Assembly: GCA_027186245.1 (NCBI GenBank)
Contig: CP114498.1
Span: 8,363,001 to 8,427,000, forward strand
DNA length: 64,000 bases
From: Coriaria nepalensis
Lineage: Eukaryota; Streptophyta; Magnoliopsida; Cucurbitales; Coriariaceae
Direction: 5' to 3'
This document shows positions 24,418 through 36,491 of this stretch, piece after piece. A program made the translations under genes and the position numbers. The first letter of the stretch is position 1. Each line of letters opens with the position of its first letter. The notes below the pieces were generated by a model. The model was not told where the DNA came from. It searched no databases and worked only from the letters and a program-made list of their open reading frames with translations.

Positions 24418-26955
24418 TCAGGAAATTGCATACGCATATAAACTTCCTTCTTAGCAAAGGATAAACATCAGCAGCAAAAGAGAAAGCAATCAATAAATAA
24501 AGACAACAGTGAAGAATATGAAACTTTAGACCCATGAAACAGATATATACATGTAGTTTACATGGTTCAATAAATACTACTATTTCATAGTTATAGGGGG
24601 AATGAGAAAAATAACTTGAAATAATTAACTGTGGATCACCTTGTCCAAGAATCAGAATAGCATTTGCGGCCAATGAAACAATGTCCTGAATCTTCTCTCC
24701 GGAAAAAATTGCTTGCATAACTATCAATCATACAAGAAATATTCACAACTAAACAAGGCTCAAAAGGTAAGAGGAGAAATAGTGCAAATATTAGGGTCAA
24801 TGCAATCTTGTACTCATGAAAAGATACAAGCAGGATGAATATAGGTGTTTTGGTTAGATAAAATTCAAAACATTTTATCAAACAATAGTTACCTGATATT
24901 GGAATTTGATTTTCCTCAATCTCATTTCCAAGATTTTCAGAAACAGTAGTATCAATGTCAGATGCAACCATCATATGCACTGAATGATACCCATCTGAGA
25001 CCCAGATGGTTTGTGTTCCTACAGAATATGGAGGATATCATAATCAACATTTCCTAAAGAAAACTAATTAGGAACAATACTTACTTGATGTAACATCAGG
25101 AAGAACGACTACTTTCTGAACTTTCATTATGCGAGGCAGGGTCTGGAGGCTATACGAAAGATTTGATCCGTTGACAGGTTTGGACAAATGAATGAAGTGT
25201 AAATCTCCAGCTGAATCCAAAATCACGAATTTTTTTGGCGAAAGTGCTTGAATTGAAATGGACTTTAGTGACATCATTTCAATAGGTTTTTTTGAGTCTC
25301 CAATCTCCTTGCTCTTGAATTCTGCAAAGAACACTCCTGCTTCACTAGAATCTTGTCTTATTTTCAGAGACTTCTGCTTAACTGTAAGTAGAATTGATAA
25401 ATTTAGGTCACTTAACAACTAAGTCAAGAATCGTTGAATAAAATCTCATATCCAGGTACAATACAATAGCTGTATAGTCAAATTTCGGAATACATAACAT
25501 GTGAACCGGCAATGTCGTCTTAATTATAGAGATGAGTATTCAACTAATGGTTATGGTTATAATTAGGAGAAATGCAAGAAAACAAAATGTGCCTGACCTA
25601 AAAGGTCTTATTTCTAACAATCAATCATTTACCATCTAGAGGCGACCTTATGATTATAACCAAAGGACATCCCCTTGCTTAATATAACTGCACCCATTTT
25701 TCCTGGGTCAAACAGGAATACCTAAAAAACAAGTTGCCAAACATACTACAATTAATTGAATTTTACAGTGACAATCCATATGACGTCAATAAGGAACAGG
25801 ATATAAGTGTTAGCAGAAGTCATTAGATTCACACATATACTACATATATCTAAATTCACAGAAAAAAGTGAACCTGATGAGACAATATAATTAGTGGGTC
25901 AAATTGATGCCTTAATTCAACATCCTAAAATAACAGTAACTACACATCCCAGGTTCAATCAGGAAGTTTCCACTAATTAGACACCTAATCAAAGTTCAAG
26001 GCTTCAACAAATCCAAATCCCAGAAACTAACCAAAATATCCTTCTTGGCTAAATAATCAATAAAATTCACTCAAAGAAAAAGTTATTATATCAAAGCAGT
26101 AGGTAAACTCCAATACTAACCAGAAACACATGGCTTCTCAAGCTTAAAATCCAAGCTCCCATTGCAAGTAACCTCCGAAGTTCTTCGCAAATTTGAATCG
26201 CTACACCCATCATTGCTTCTATAATTTCCCCCAATAGCACCATTCGGCTTCAAACTCAAGTTCAAGTTCTTAACTTTACGAGACCTCCCTCTTCCGAGAT
26301 TCCTCAAATCGAAAACCCTAACTCCATTCTCTTCCCCCAAAATTAAAACCCCAAAAGAGAGACTAATCGACCAAATCGGTCTGCAGCATTCAATCACAGC
26401 ACACCTCATCAATTTCACAACCGACCCATCATCACCCATCATTCTCACTGCAAAAACCAAAACCCTAGAGCTTGAAACCGAGTAAACGGCGAAGAAATTG
26501 ACCGACCCAGAAACCCTAACCGAAATACCATGTATCAAATCAATCAAAACCCCTAATTTTTCATCGAAATGAAGATCCTTCTGTGTGCAAACTACTCGAG
26601 CTTTCTTAAACGTGTCGGTGCTTCTTTGCAGGATATAGAATCGGAGCAGAATCTGGGAACCACCTCTGTGGGGTCCAGAAACGATGAAGAGGACTTTGCG
26701 GTCAGGGTTGAGATTAGGGTTTTGGAGGAGGAGGAAAGTCGACGAGGAAGAAGGTGAAGGGACGACGGTCCGAGGGGAAGGAAGGGAGGAGAGAGAGAGT
26801 GGGGAGAGCGAAGGGTAGAGAGTGAAGGAGGAGTCAGAGTGCATAAGAGCTAGAGAGAGAGAGTTGGGTTCGAAGAGGAGAGAGATTATTTGTGGGGAAG
26901 AAGAAACAGAGGGGATAATGGAGAGAGTGAGCTTTGACGCTTGAGCAATAACCAT
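24418..26955 (-). CDS. Uncharacterised plant protein, possibly beta-propeller
   Basis: I do not recognise a named family. Five minus-strand exons are proposed: 26955-26121, 25381-25085, 25018-24893, 24711-24640 and 24446-24418, giving about 452 residues. Exon 1 is long, with many short hydrophobic beta-strand-like stretches and phrases typical of propeller blades (SISLSFGVLILGEENGVRVF). Exon 2 has KKFVILDSAGDLHFI, exon 3 TIWVSDGYHSVHMM, and the end reads ILILGQG then SLYAYAIS before a TGA. These phrases suggest WD40-like repeats without canonical WD dipeptides. Exons continue downstream in another frame (24389, 24303-24226 and 23905-23766, open to a TAG), so the true 3' end is uncertain. They may be 3' UTR exons or an alternative terminus. 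Confidence 0.6.
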
Positions 26956-28472
26956 TAGAGGATCACACGCCGGCGCGGCGACGCCACCACAATAGGCGGA
27001 CGAGGTTTGTCGGTCTTGTTATTATTTTTTTGTCGACGTTGTGAAAACGGGCAAAAAAGGGGCAGGTCAAAGGGGTTGTTATTGTGGGATCCTTCGGTTG
27101 CAGAAATTCTTGGATGGTTTCTACTTTTCTCTTTGTTTTAAAGTTTATAGATTCAACCGCCCATACTTTTATTATTTTATAAATAGTACCTTAAATTTAA
27201 ATTTAGAGCTATTTCGTCCTTACATTTTCTAAAAATTCTATTTAAATCCTAGAGTCACAAATGAAAATATAAAACATAAAACTACCAATTGAACCATTGT
27301 GTTCTATATCACCCCTTTCTTCTTTTCCAAATACGAGTCACGAATTGAATGAAGAGTGCCCTAAACATTGATTTGCCCTCGAGTAGCTGAACTAGGGGAA
27401 CTCGGCTTCTTCAATAATTCAATTTACTTATTATTATTTGAATCTCATATTCAAAATCTGGTATGCATCAAATTCGACCATTAAAGAGACGATTAAATTA
27501 CATATTTGAGGTGTAAAAAGGAAGGACAAAAAAGTGGAAAGGAAATATGAAATTCAAAATACACTTCAACTTGATATTTAGTTTGATTCGCCTCAAGTAC
27601 ATCCCTAATCTAAAGTGGTAAAAAAATTATTAAAAATTATTAAAAGAATTAAAAACTAAAATTCAAAAAAAAATTCAAAAAAATTTCAAAATTGAATCCT
27701 TAAAGATGACATGTCTAGCTAATATGACTTACAATAACAAATAATGGGACTGGATTTGCACTGCAAACCAAACGATAATTGATTTTTTTAGTAAATGTAA
27801 ATGTAAATGTAAATACAGAGTGGTGGGGCTAACTGCTAAAGTGGTAAACTAAAGAGGCCAGTCCCCGATTTCCACAATCTCATTACAGGACAACAAGACA
27901 TCTTAACTTGGGCAGATAGAGCAAAAAGACAAAGCAGCCCCCCGCTCTCACTACTGATCCGAGAAATACGTTGATGCTTCTGTCTGTCTGTCTGTCTGTC
28001 TGTCTTCCCTACCTGCACAAAAAGTCAAAAAAAATCATTCATTTTTTATTTATTTTTATTTTTTTCTTTTCACCTTTTTTTAAAAATACTTTTCATTTTT
28101 CTACACCATACAAAATAAATATCATAACAGTAGTAAAAAAAGAAATTAATTAATTAATTTGATTAAATATATTTTTATTATAAAAATTTAATTTATACCA
28201 TCTTTTTAAGCCCATAGTTTCTCTGTATTTACTAAAACTGGCCCTTCCATGCTTCAGTCATGTCCGGTCCCACCCTCCTGATCTCTTTTCTCTATCTGTG
28301 AAGTGTGAACTATAATAACAGTACAGTAACCATCCCTGCGCACCATAATAACACCACCACCTTCCCTCCCCTCTCCCTATCTCTTCTCAAACTCCAAGAA
28401 AGCCTCCATCCCAAAATTCCCTTCTTAAATTCTCTCTCTCCTCTCTCTCTCTCTTTCACATGGCGGCATGAG
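26956..28472. other. Intergenic between divergent genes; AS1 promoter and leader
   Basis: No gene recognised. It contains a (TAAATG)n run near 27792-27815, a (CTGT)n run at 27978-28003, and AT-rich sequence. The last 150 bp is CT-rich and is probably the AS1 5' leader. Confidence 0.45.
27978..28003. repeat. (CTGT)n microsatellite
   Basis: About six uninterrupted copies of the tetranucleotide lie roughly 470 bp upstream of the AS1 start codon. Confidence 0.9.
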
Positions 28473-28476
28473 ATGA
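28460..28476 (+). promoter_or_regulatory. Two minimal uORFs at the AS1 start codon
   Basis: ATGGCGGCATGA (28460-28471) encodes Met-Ala-Ala-stop, and ATGAGATGA (28468-28476) encodes Met-Arg-stop. The TGA of the second shares bases with the main ATG at 28473. If scanning ribosomes use them, AS1 would be reached by leaky scanning or reinitiation. Function is inferred only. Confidence 0.5.
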
Positions 28477-29612
28477 AGGACAGGCAACGGTGGCAGCCGG
28501 AGGAAGACGCGCTTCTCCGAGCCTACGTGAAGCAGTACGGCCCTAAGGAATGGAGCCTCATCTCTCAGCGAATGGCTAAACCCTTGAACCGCGACCCTAA
28601 ATCCTGCCTCGAGCGGTGGAAGAACTACCTCAAACCTGGCCTCAAGAAGGGCTCCCTCTCGCCGGAAGAACAGTCTCTCGTCATCTCCCTCCAGTCGAAG
28701 TACGGAAATAAGTGGAAGAAGATCGCCGCCGAGGTCCCCGGCCGGACCCCTAAACGTCTCGGCAAGTGGTGGGAGGTCTTTAAAGAGAAGCAGCTCAAGC
28801 AGCTGCAGAAAAACCATGGACGGGGAGAATATATCGATCACCCGGAAGGAAATGTTCCGTTTACCGGAGCTGTCGTTTGCTCCTCCTCCTCGCCAGAGAA
28901 GGCGGCTCAGGGACCGTACGATCACATATTAGAGACGTTCGCTGAGAAGTACGTCCAGCCAAAGCTGGCCATGATGAAGACCCAGATTCCTGTTATCATA
29001 CCCGAACCGGATCCGCTTACACTCGGGTCTGTCGGATCCACGTCGTCTTCTTCTACTACGGTCCTGCCGCTTTGGATGAACATTACTGCGGCCAACACGA
29101 CGTCGTCTCTATCTTCTTCCACGTCATCGTCAACCACACCGTCTCCATCAGTGAGTCTGTGCCTCTCACCGTCCGAACCGGGTCCAGACACGGAGCAGAC
29201 CAGGTTCATGCCGGTTCAGCAAATGAGCACTCTGATCCAGTACTGTAAAGAGGTGGAGGATGGGAGGCAGAGCTGGATACAGCACAAGAAGGAAGCGACG
29301 TGGCGGCTGAGCCGGCTGGAGCAGCAGCTGGAGGCGGAGAAGGCGAGGAAGCGGAGAGAGAAGATGGAGGAGATAGAGAGGAAGGTAAGGAGCTTGAGGG
29401 AGGATGAGATGGCGTTTATAGGGAGGATAGAGAGTGATTACAGGGAAGAGATGAGTGTTTTGCAGAGGGAAGCAGAGAGTAAAGAGGCCAAATTTGTGGA
29501 AGCTTGGAGTAGTAGCCATGGAAGATTGGTTGAGCTTGCGAAGCAAATTGGTGGTGGTGGGTTAAAGTCAAACTCTAGTAATTCATTGACGATGATGAGA
29601 AACTTTTTATAG
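28473..29612 (+). CDS. AS1: ASYMMETRIC LEAVES1 / PHANTASTICA MYB protein
   Basis: An intronless coding sequence for 379 residues. Two MYB repeats span about residues 2-53 and 54-104 and carry the AS1-specific wording (WQPEEDALLRAYVKQYGPKEW, SCLERWKNYLKPGLKKGSLSP, PGRTPKRLGKWWEVFKEKQ, quoted separately). The middle is Ser/Thr-rich. The C-terminal 110 residues form a strongly charged coiled coil (SRLEQQLEAEKARKRREKME), the part known to mediate partner contacts. AS1 works in the nucleus with the LOB-domain protein AS2 to silence class I KNOX genes in leaf primordia. Length is close to the usual 360-370. The start is fixed by the conserved MKxRQRW beginning, and upstream frame extension contains no ATG. 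Confidence 0.96.
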   Translation: MKDRQRWQPEEDALLRAYVKQYGPKEWSLISQRMAKPLNRDPKSCLERWKNYLKPGLKKGSLSPEEQSLVISLQSKYGNKWKKIAAEVPGRTPKRLGKWWEVFKEKQLKQLQKNHGRGEYIDHPEGNVPFTGAVVCSSSSPEKAAQGPYDHILETFAEKYVQPKLAMMKTQIPVIIPEPDPLTLGSVGSTSSSSTTVLPLWMNITAANTTSSLSSSTSSSTTPSPSVSLCLSPSEPGPDTEQTRFMPVQQMSTLIQYCKEVEDGRQSWIQHKKEATWRLSRLEQQLEAEKARKRREKMEEIERKVRSLREDEMAFIGRIESDYREEMSVLQREAESKEAKFVEAWSSSHGRLVELAKQIGGGGLKSNSSNSLTMMRNFL

Positions 29613-31639
29613 GGTAAAAAAAAAAAGAATAATTAGTCATGTAATGCAATAATATTTTTGGATAATTATTTTAGAGATGTTAATTAATTAGATTTTAAGT
29701 TAAAAGTTAAGTCTATGTTCTTAACCTATAAAATCAAATTCAAACTTTATAACCGGGTCGGATCCGATGTATCTATATATCTTATAATTAAATTTTATTA
29801 TTTTTAAATATTAATTTAATAAATTTATTCAATATTATATTATAAATCATTTAATAAATATTATTATTAAATTTATCCAAAAAAACTACTACTTATAGGA
29901 TTAAGCTTGACTTAAAACTTAGAAGAAAATTCGTAAACCTCTTTATTATATATTATAGAGAACGAATTTTATCTTAAGAATATTACTCTAATACTAAAAA
30001 TTAAGATTAAAATTTAGTTACTTTTTATTTCTCTCAAATATTAAAAATTGGAAATTTAATTTATTTTGTCGTATTATTTAAGAAAAAATAAAAATAATAA
30101 TAATAAATCATTTGTAAGCTATATTACCTATTGCTAGAGTCCCAAGTCCTAACTGACATTGACCATTCGACAACATGTCTGCCCTTGGCTGGCCCACGCG
30201 CTTTTATCTCTCTAATTTTTTTATTTTTAAACCACGCTCCTTTTTTTTTTCTGTCCCATTTGAAATTTTTAAATAAATTCGGTTTACTATATAAATATTA
30301 CTATGTCCTAAAGTTTTAATTTAATACCAAAAAAAAAAGAAAAAAAAACATTTTGGTTACTAGACCATCGTGTCTGAGTACTAGCTAGCTAGGGACATGC
30401 ACTTTCATCGTAATAGATGGTTACCCAACTTTATCATCCTCGATTCCACGTTTTTGGCAAAAAATAAAAATAAAAATAATTATAATTATTATATGGAGAG
30501 GATGATTTGGATATAGGTAGGGGCCTGGATTTAAATTTGTTCCCCTAGTAATCAAACTCATACATTGATCTAGTAGCTAGCTAGCTCGAGCATGAAGATG
30601 GAGAGCGTTGTGGCCATGAAGACCCGGCTGAGAAGAAGATCTTTTGCCGAAAGCTTGGTGGGTTTCTTAAAGAGCAGAACGGAAAGCTTTATATAATCCG
30701 AAGGTGCTTAGTCATGCTTCTATGTTCGCATGACTAGTAGTAGTTCATCACTATTGTTTGTTGTTCTGGCTAATGTTCGTCTGTCATCTGTGCCGGATAG
30801 ATAATGAATGACATGTTGTATTATTACACTGTTCTTCCAATAGCTAGCTTAACATGTATAATATCAAAAGATGAGATTCCTCATTGTATAAGTTATTTCT
30901 CAGTTATGAAGTAACTAAATGAATGTTTTCTTTCGTGATGTTTTTTTTTTTTGGTTGTTTATTAGTGTATGATGATGACCATGTGACAAATTGAGCTTGG
31001 TTCACATGGAACAAAGTTACAATATATTCACATCTTTGATTCAATTCTATAGGGCTTGTTTTCTTATTCACTATGCCGAGTAGACTTTGAACCACCCCTG
31101 GTATGTTCATAAGGGGGGGCTTGTATCCTATTGATCATGGTTGCTGTATTTTGTGTTGTCTTAATCACAAAACTGCATGTATTTTGGGAAAGAAGTATTT
31201 GGCCTTTATTGGGTCGTGAGAGCCGGCCGCTTAGCACATGCTTGCTGGTTGTACACTTAGCTATGATGATGCATTGGACTCCACTGTTTGAATGAGGAGA
31301 AAACAATCTCCCTTCTCATTGTGTCTTTGATGCATCATTGTGATGTACTGGAGATCTTCATCACCTGTGAAGATGGATCCCATGTGTTAGACCTACATCA
31401 AACACTTACGTTATGTAGATGCTCTATCTTATTAAATTATTGTCATGATATCATGTGTCCTTAGATTTTTTAGAAGGAATATGCATTAACGATAAACATC
31501 ATCTTAGGTAAAAGTGAGGAGAAGATATGTGGGTGCATTAGTGATTTGAGATTGGGGGGCTCTGTTTGTTACAACTTTTTTTTTTTAATAGATAAAATTA
31601 AGATTGATTTGAGTATCAGTCGTCACCTCAATTCTTCTA
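29613..31639. other. Intergenic, AT-rich
   Basis: Apart from the small ORF at 30592-30696 nothing coding is recognised. A GGTCGGATCCGATG patch at about 29756 resembles the termini of the repeat near 21.7 kb. 31060-31600 may be flank of the gypsy relic. Confidence 0.4.
30592..30696 (+). CDS. Possible small ORF, 34 residues
   Basis: An ATG-to-TAA frame encodes a basic peptide with an arginine cluster (KTRLRRRSF) followed by an amphipathic stretch (ESLVGFLKSRTESFI). A TATA-like TATATAAAT lies about 300 bp upstream, near 30288. No family was recognised and no signal peptide is present. ORFs this short occur by chance, so support is weak. It could also be an exon of a longer gene whose other exons I do not see. 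Confidence 0.25.
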   Translation: MKMESVVAMKTRLRRRSFAESLVGFLKSRTESFI

Positions 31640-32480
31640 GCTTCAATGATGGCCTTAGAAAAAGATTTGAAACGTAACTTTCCTAACTGACTGATGAGAT
31701 CTCTGTCATTGGTTCCTCCCAAGAAAGTATGTAGGACCTCCATATCTCTAGTGCTTATGTCTTGTTAGCTACAACATGAAAATGGTTCATGTACTCAAGA
31801 AGAGGCTCCCTTGAGTATTACTTGATTATGTTGAGGCTGATCACATGCATTCACAATATCTTTGATCTCATAAAGTTAACTAAGAACTAGGTACTAAGGT
31901 CATCAAAAGAGTCTATCTTCCTTAATGCCAGCGAACGATACCATTCGATGGTAGCCTCTTTCAGTATGACATGAAAGGCTTGCCACATCAGCTCATCCCC
32001 CAATCCGTTCAACCTTACGGGCCTCAATGTGATCACATGGATCATGAGTCCCATCATATCGCTTTATAGGGAAATGGTATGAACTTGTGTGGCAAAGCTG
32101 CACCTAAGACTTATTGAGTAAATGGGCTCACTAGCTTCTTGGAAATGGGATCAACTTCCTTCTTGATGAGTGCTTCCAATTCACAAAACTTTTTATCCTA
32201 CTTAGACTTCTAGGCTGCGATCTTAGCCTTTTTTTCTTCCCTTAAGCTCAGCCACCACCTCGACTATGGGATTGACATTGAAATGTCTTTCATCTTCTAC
32301 CGGTTGCTTGCTCTTAATGTTATTAGGATTCTCTAGTCTTTGTATTGGCGGGGCCTTAACCCTCGTCGCTCCCCGGAGCGGTAAATCCTCTCTCATCTTA
32401 GCCTTGATATGAACAAAGACCTTCTTTAGCCTCTTATTCACTTCTTGATCCACCGTCTGAGCGTGCGCTGCCATATTTCT
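31640..32480 (-). mobile_element. Ty3/gypsy gag remnant
   Basis: The minus strand reads, with several stop codons, like a retrotransposon gag domain. There is DGTHDPCDHI, then MWQAFHVILKEATIEWYRSL, then KIDSFDDLSTxFLVNFM, then EPLLEYMNHFH. The start near 32474 (AHAQTVDQEVNKRLKKVF) may be the upstream part of the same polyprotein. It is dead. I cannot tell whether it belongs to the same family as the pol relic at 0.8-1.9 kb. Confidence 0.75.
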
Positions 32481-33397
32481 TTCTATCCTCTCAACAAGTT
32501 AGATGAAGTCTGTTCCCTAACTTCCAACGAGCATATTACTTCGAGAGGTTACACCGCCTCTTTACATTCCCCCTAACTAACAAAAATAACTCAATGATAC
32601 TTAAATAATTTGTTTAATTATTTATAATAAAATTATATATATTAACAAATTTTCAATATTTTAAAATATAATTAATTAAATTTTAATTATAATATAATTT
32701 TCTTCTGCTTAATAAATAAAAAATCTGATTACTATAAATTGAAATTCGTTTGAACTCTTTTTAAATTATAATAAATATTTTTATTTAAAATTTAAATTAT
32801 AATAAATATTTTTATTTTATACAAAATAATTTAAAATATTAAAATTTACTCTAAATTAATATTTTCTTTCATTATTAATCCTAAATTTAGTAAAAAAGCG
32901 AAAAAATAAAAATAAGTATATCAAATATGTTAAAATTAAAATTTTCTGACTAAAACTTAAAAAAAATTAATTTAAAATAAACATTAGAATTTAAAATTGT
33001 TTTTTACATATTTAAATATTACTTATTATTATAAAGACTTAAAATATTTATTATAATTATTTAAAGCCATTAATACTAATTTGTCCTATTTCTTTTTTCA
33101 TTTTTGGCCTCCGGTAATTTCTTATTAGTATTGGGAAAATCAAGAAAATGAGGATAATATTTAATTATTTAAAAAAAAGAAAAAAAAATAAATATCACGT
33201 TGGTCTGAGTGGCCGCCCCGCAGTAACATTCCCACTCTTTTAGACTTTCCCCCTTCTTCTTTATCCGAGAAATTATCGGTGTTTCTGCCTCCCAATTTTC
33301 CGTCGAACCAAACACTTCTCTCCTCGAGCCATCCCTAATCTGTGAACCCTAAAAACCCCTCGCGCTCACCATCCCTTGCCCTAAAAGTTCTCTTCAG
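32481..33397. other. Intergenic, very AT-rich; eIF2B delta promoter
   Basis: 32580-33180 is almost pure A and T with no coding potential. The last 200 bp is GC-richer and holds the promoter and leader of the eIF2B gene. Confidence 0.5.
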
Positions 33398-36300
33398 ATG
33401 GACCCTCGCCGGCCTTCCCGCTCCGTAATCGACCCTAAAGTCCGGCACGTCGGGTTCTTCGCTCCCGCAGCCCCGCCCAACCGTTCACATTCGGGTCCTC
33501 CCGACCCGATCTCATCATCCTCTTCCCCTCCGGTTTCCGACATCTCACCGTCCGGAAACTCCCTCTCTCCCGTTATGATTCCGCCGCCGCGCCACTCCTC
33601 CGAAAACTTACTCATCTCTTCCCGTCCGGTCCCCACCTCTCCCCTCCGTTGCGACTCTTTGACCGCCGGCCAGTGGAAAAATTTCCCGGCCTCTTCACCT
33701 ACGTCGTCGTTTCCCAGCAAGACTTCTGGAAACTGGGAGTTATCAAACGGCCTCGTTCTATCGCCTCGTCGAGGACCTAGGGGTAATTTGGTAAAATCAG
33801 GGAATCTTGTTGCCTCGTCGTCACTTCCTAGTGGCGGATTCGATTTAACGGTGAAAGCGAGCAGCGTTCCAGCTAGCGGGCTAACTACAGTTTCTCAAGT
33901 GAATTTGCCTCCTGGTATCTCTGGTATGCTTCCAATTTTCAATCTACGAATCATAGAAAAGATATAATGTATATACACACACAACAAGTTCTTTCCTGAT
34001 TGCTTGACGAGATGAATTCATCTGCAAATGTAAAAAGTACGAAATGAATATATTATTAATATTTGGTTTTGAAGCTTTTGGTCTTTCTTATTTATGAGTC
34101 GGACCATTTAATGATTCCATGAAGAAACAATTCAGAGAAAGGTGGAGGAGAATCAATTGAAGTTCAAAGCAGCAAACCCGCAAGTTCAAAGCCATTGAAA
34201 GACAAAACCACTAAAGCTGAAAGGCGGTCCATTCAAGAAGCTCAACGTGCCGCGAAAGCTGCGTCAAAAGGTGTACATCCTTGTAGCTTGATCTTTCCAT
34301 TTGGTTTTTGTTTAACAATGAATCCCTATGTTGTTGTTTTAGGTGAAGGAAGTAGTAAGCCAGCTGCTAAACCTGACAAGGCTGCAAAGCCCCCCCCTTC
34401 ACAGAAGAATGACAGTGCTTCTGTGGCTGCTTCTGAGAAGAAGGGTAGCGATCGTGTTCCAGAAAAAGATAGGAAAAAAGACGCTCCACATCCACGCATG
34501 CAATATGATGATATGAGCCGGGTGGAAAAGGCAAAAAGGCGTTCTGTTGTAAAACAAACTGAAGCTAGAAAGAGAGTGGAGCTGTTTAGGCATTTGCCTC
34601 AGTATGAACACGGTACTCAGCTTCCTGATCTTGAAGCGAAGTTTTTCCAACTTGATCCTGTTCATCCGGCTGTTTACAAGGTATTCTAACTGGTTGTTTC
34701 CATCTATCAAATAATCATATGAACTGGGTCAATATTTTCACCATACTGTAAAAATATCAGCGTTGGTACTTATCTCCTCAATTTTACGCATACTCAATCA
34801 TGGGTTTATTGTGCATTTAATTGAGCGCTTGAAACTGTAGTTTTGGTAAATTGGATTTTCTCCTAACTATATTTAGTTAGGCCATGTTTGTGTTAGTATA
34901 TCTAAAACCCCATTTAGTTTTATTTTATTAAATTTCAAAACTCTTGTATAAGTTCATCGCATCAATTTTAAAATAATCTTATACTGAAAATACAGGTTTA
35001 GAAATTCAGGTCTATAAATGCCAAGGCAAACTGAGCCTTTGATTGCGAGATAGATTGGATTTTGCGGTTCAATCAATGGCTGAGAGACAAACTGGAATCT
35101 TGTGGTCCATACTGAATTTTAGACCCAAACTAACACCATGCTAAATGGATCTCTAGTGACTTCAAATGTTTTTAAAGTAGGAATCGAAATTTAATGTTGT
35201 ACTTGTAACTAAAACCTTTTTATGATATCATTTTCAGGTTGGATTACAGTACTTATCAGGTGACATTTGTGGCGGCAATGCGCGTTGCATTGCAATGCTT
35301 CAAGCATTTCAAGAAGCCATTAAAGACTACAACACCCCACCTGAAAAAACTCTCACTAGAGACCTAACGGCAAAAATAAGCAGCTACGTCTCATTTCTTA
35401 TTGAATGCAGACCCCTATCAGTCAGCATGGGAAATGCAATTCGGTTCCTAAAGGGTAGAATTGCCAAACTACCCTTGACCCTTTCCGAGTCCGATGCAAA
35501 ACTCTCTCTCCACTCAGATACTGACCGATTCATAAACGAAAAGATCATACTTGCGGACAAGGTTATAGTCAAGCATGCAGTAACAAAAATCCGGGATGGT
35601 GATGTTCTTCTTACTTATGGGTCTGCCTCTGTAGTTGAAATGATATTAATTGAAGCCCATGAACTTGGGAAAAAGTTCCATGTTATTGTAGTAGATTCTC
35701 GTCCGAAGCTTGAAGGACAGCTTTTGCTGCGTAGATTGGTGGGAAAGGGTCTTAGCTGTACATATACTAACATAAACTCGGTTTCTTACATAATGCATGA
35801 AGTTACTAGGGTTTTTCTGGGTGCTTCTTCGGTTTTATCTAATGGAACGGTTTATTCGAGGGTTGGAACTGCTTGTGTTGCCATGGTTGCTCATGCTTTT
35901 CGGGTTCCGGTTTTAGTTTGCTGTGAAGCGTATAAATTTCACGAAAGGGTACAGCTTGATTCTATATGCTGTAACGAGCTTGGTAGGAATCTGTTTTGTG
36001 TTAATTTTCTGAATTAGATTCATAGTGTCTTCCATGACTCTAAGAAGAATAATTAACATTTTTTCAGGTGACCCGGATGCTATTTCAAATGTTTTGGGTG
36101 GAGAGGAGATTAGCCCTTTGGAGGGTTCTGCTAACAATGAAAACCTGACATTTTTGAATTTGATGTAATATGTTCTAATATTCAAATTTCTTATGTGGGG
36201 GTTTTTTTTTTCCCTTTGTTTTTAATCTTTGTCGTTATGTTTGTGTATATAATTGGCAGGTATGATGCAACTCCCATGGATTATATCTCAATGATAATCA

Positions 36301-36491
36301 CAGATTACGGCATGGTAATAGCTTTTTTGATTGTGTGCAGTACATTTGTAGAAATTCTATCAAGTCTTGTTTTGTTAATTAGTCTTTGGTCTTTACGTAT
36401 GTGTTTTTTTTAATGCTTCTTTCAGCTACCACCAACGAGTGTTCCTGTGATTGTGCGAGAATACCTCCGAGAACATCTTTGGATTGGATAG
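33398..36491 (+). CDS. Translation initiation factor eIF2B subunit delta
   Basis: Seven exons, 33398-33923, 34136-34270, 34343-34680, 35238-35982, 36068-36164, 36260-36314 and 36426-36491, join in frame to 653 residues. eIF2B is the guanine-nucleotide exchange factor for eIF2; the delta subunit belongs to the regulatory alpha/beta/delta set with an NagB/RpiA-like Rossmann domain. The first ~170 residues are Pro/Ser-rich and variable, followed by a Lys/Ala-rich charged linker. The conserved domain runs from exon 3 to the end (HPAVYKVGLQYLSGDI, LLTYGSASVVEMIL, FHVIVVDSRPKLEGQ, YDATPMDYISMIITDYGM, PPTSVPVIVREY). All intron phases agree and no lesion is seen. In Arabidopsis the gene beside a cytochrome b561 (At5g38640/At5g38630) has the same neighbour. 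Confidence 0.95.

Noticed and set aside
28305..28472. N-terminal extension of AS1 in the same frame
   Set aside because: The frame begins with GTG, not ATG, and AS1 proteins start at MKxRQRW.
28425..28925. Long minus-strand frame opposite AS1
   Set aside because: Antisense to the GC-rich MYB-coding region; frames of this type arise from codon bias.
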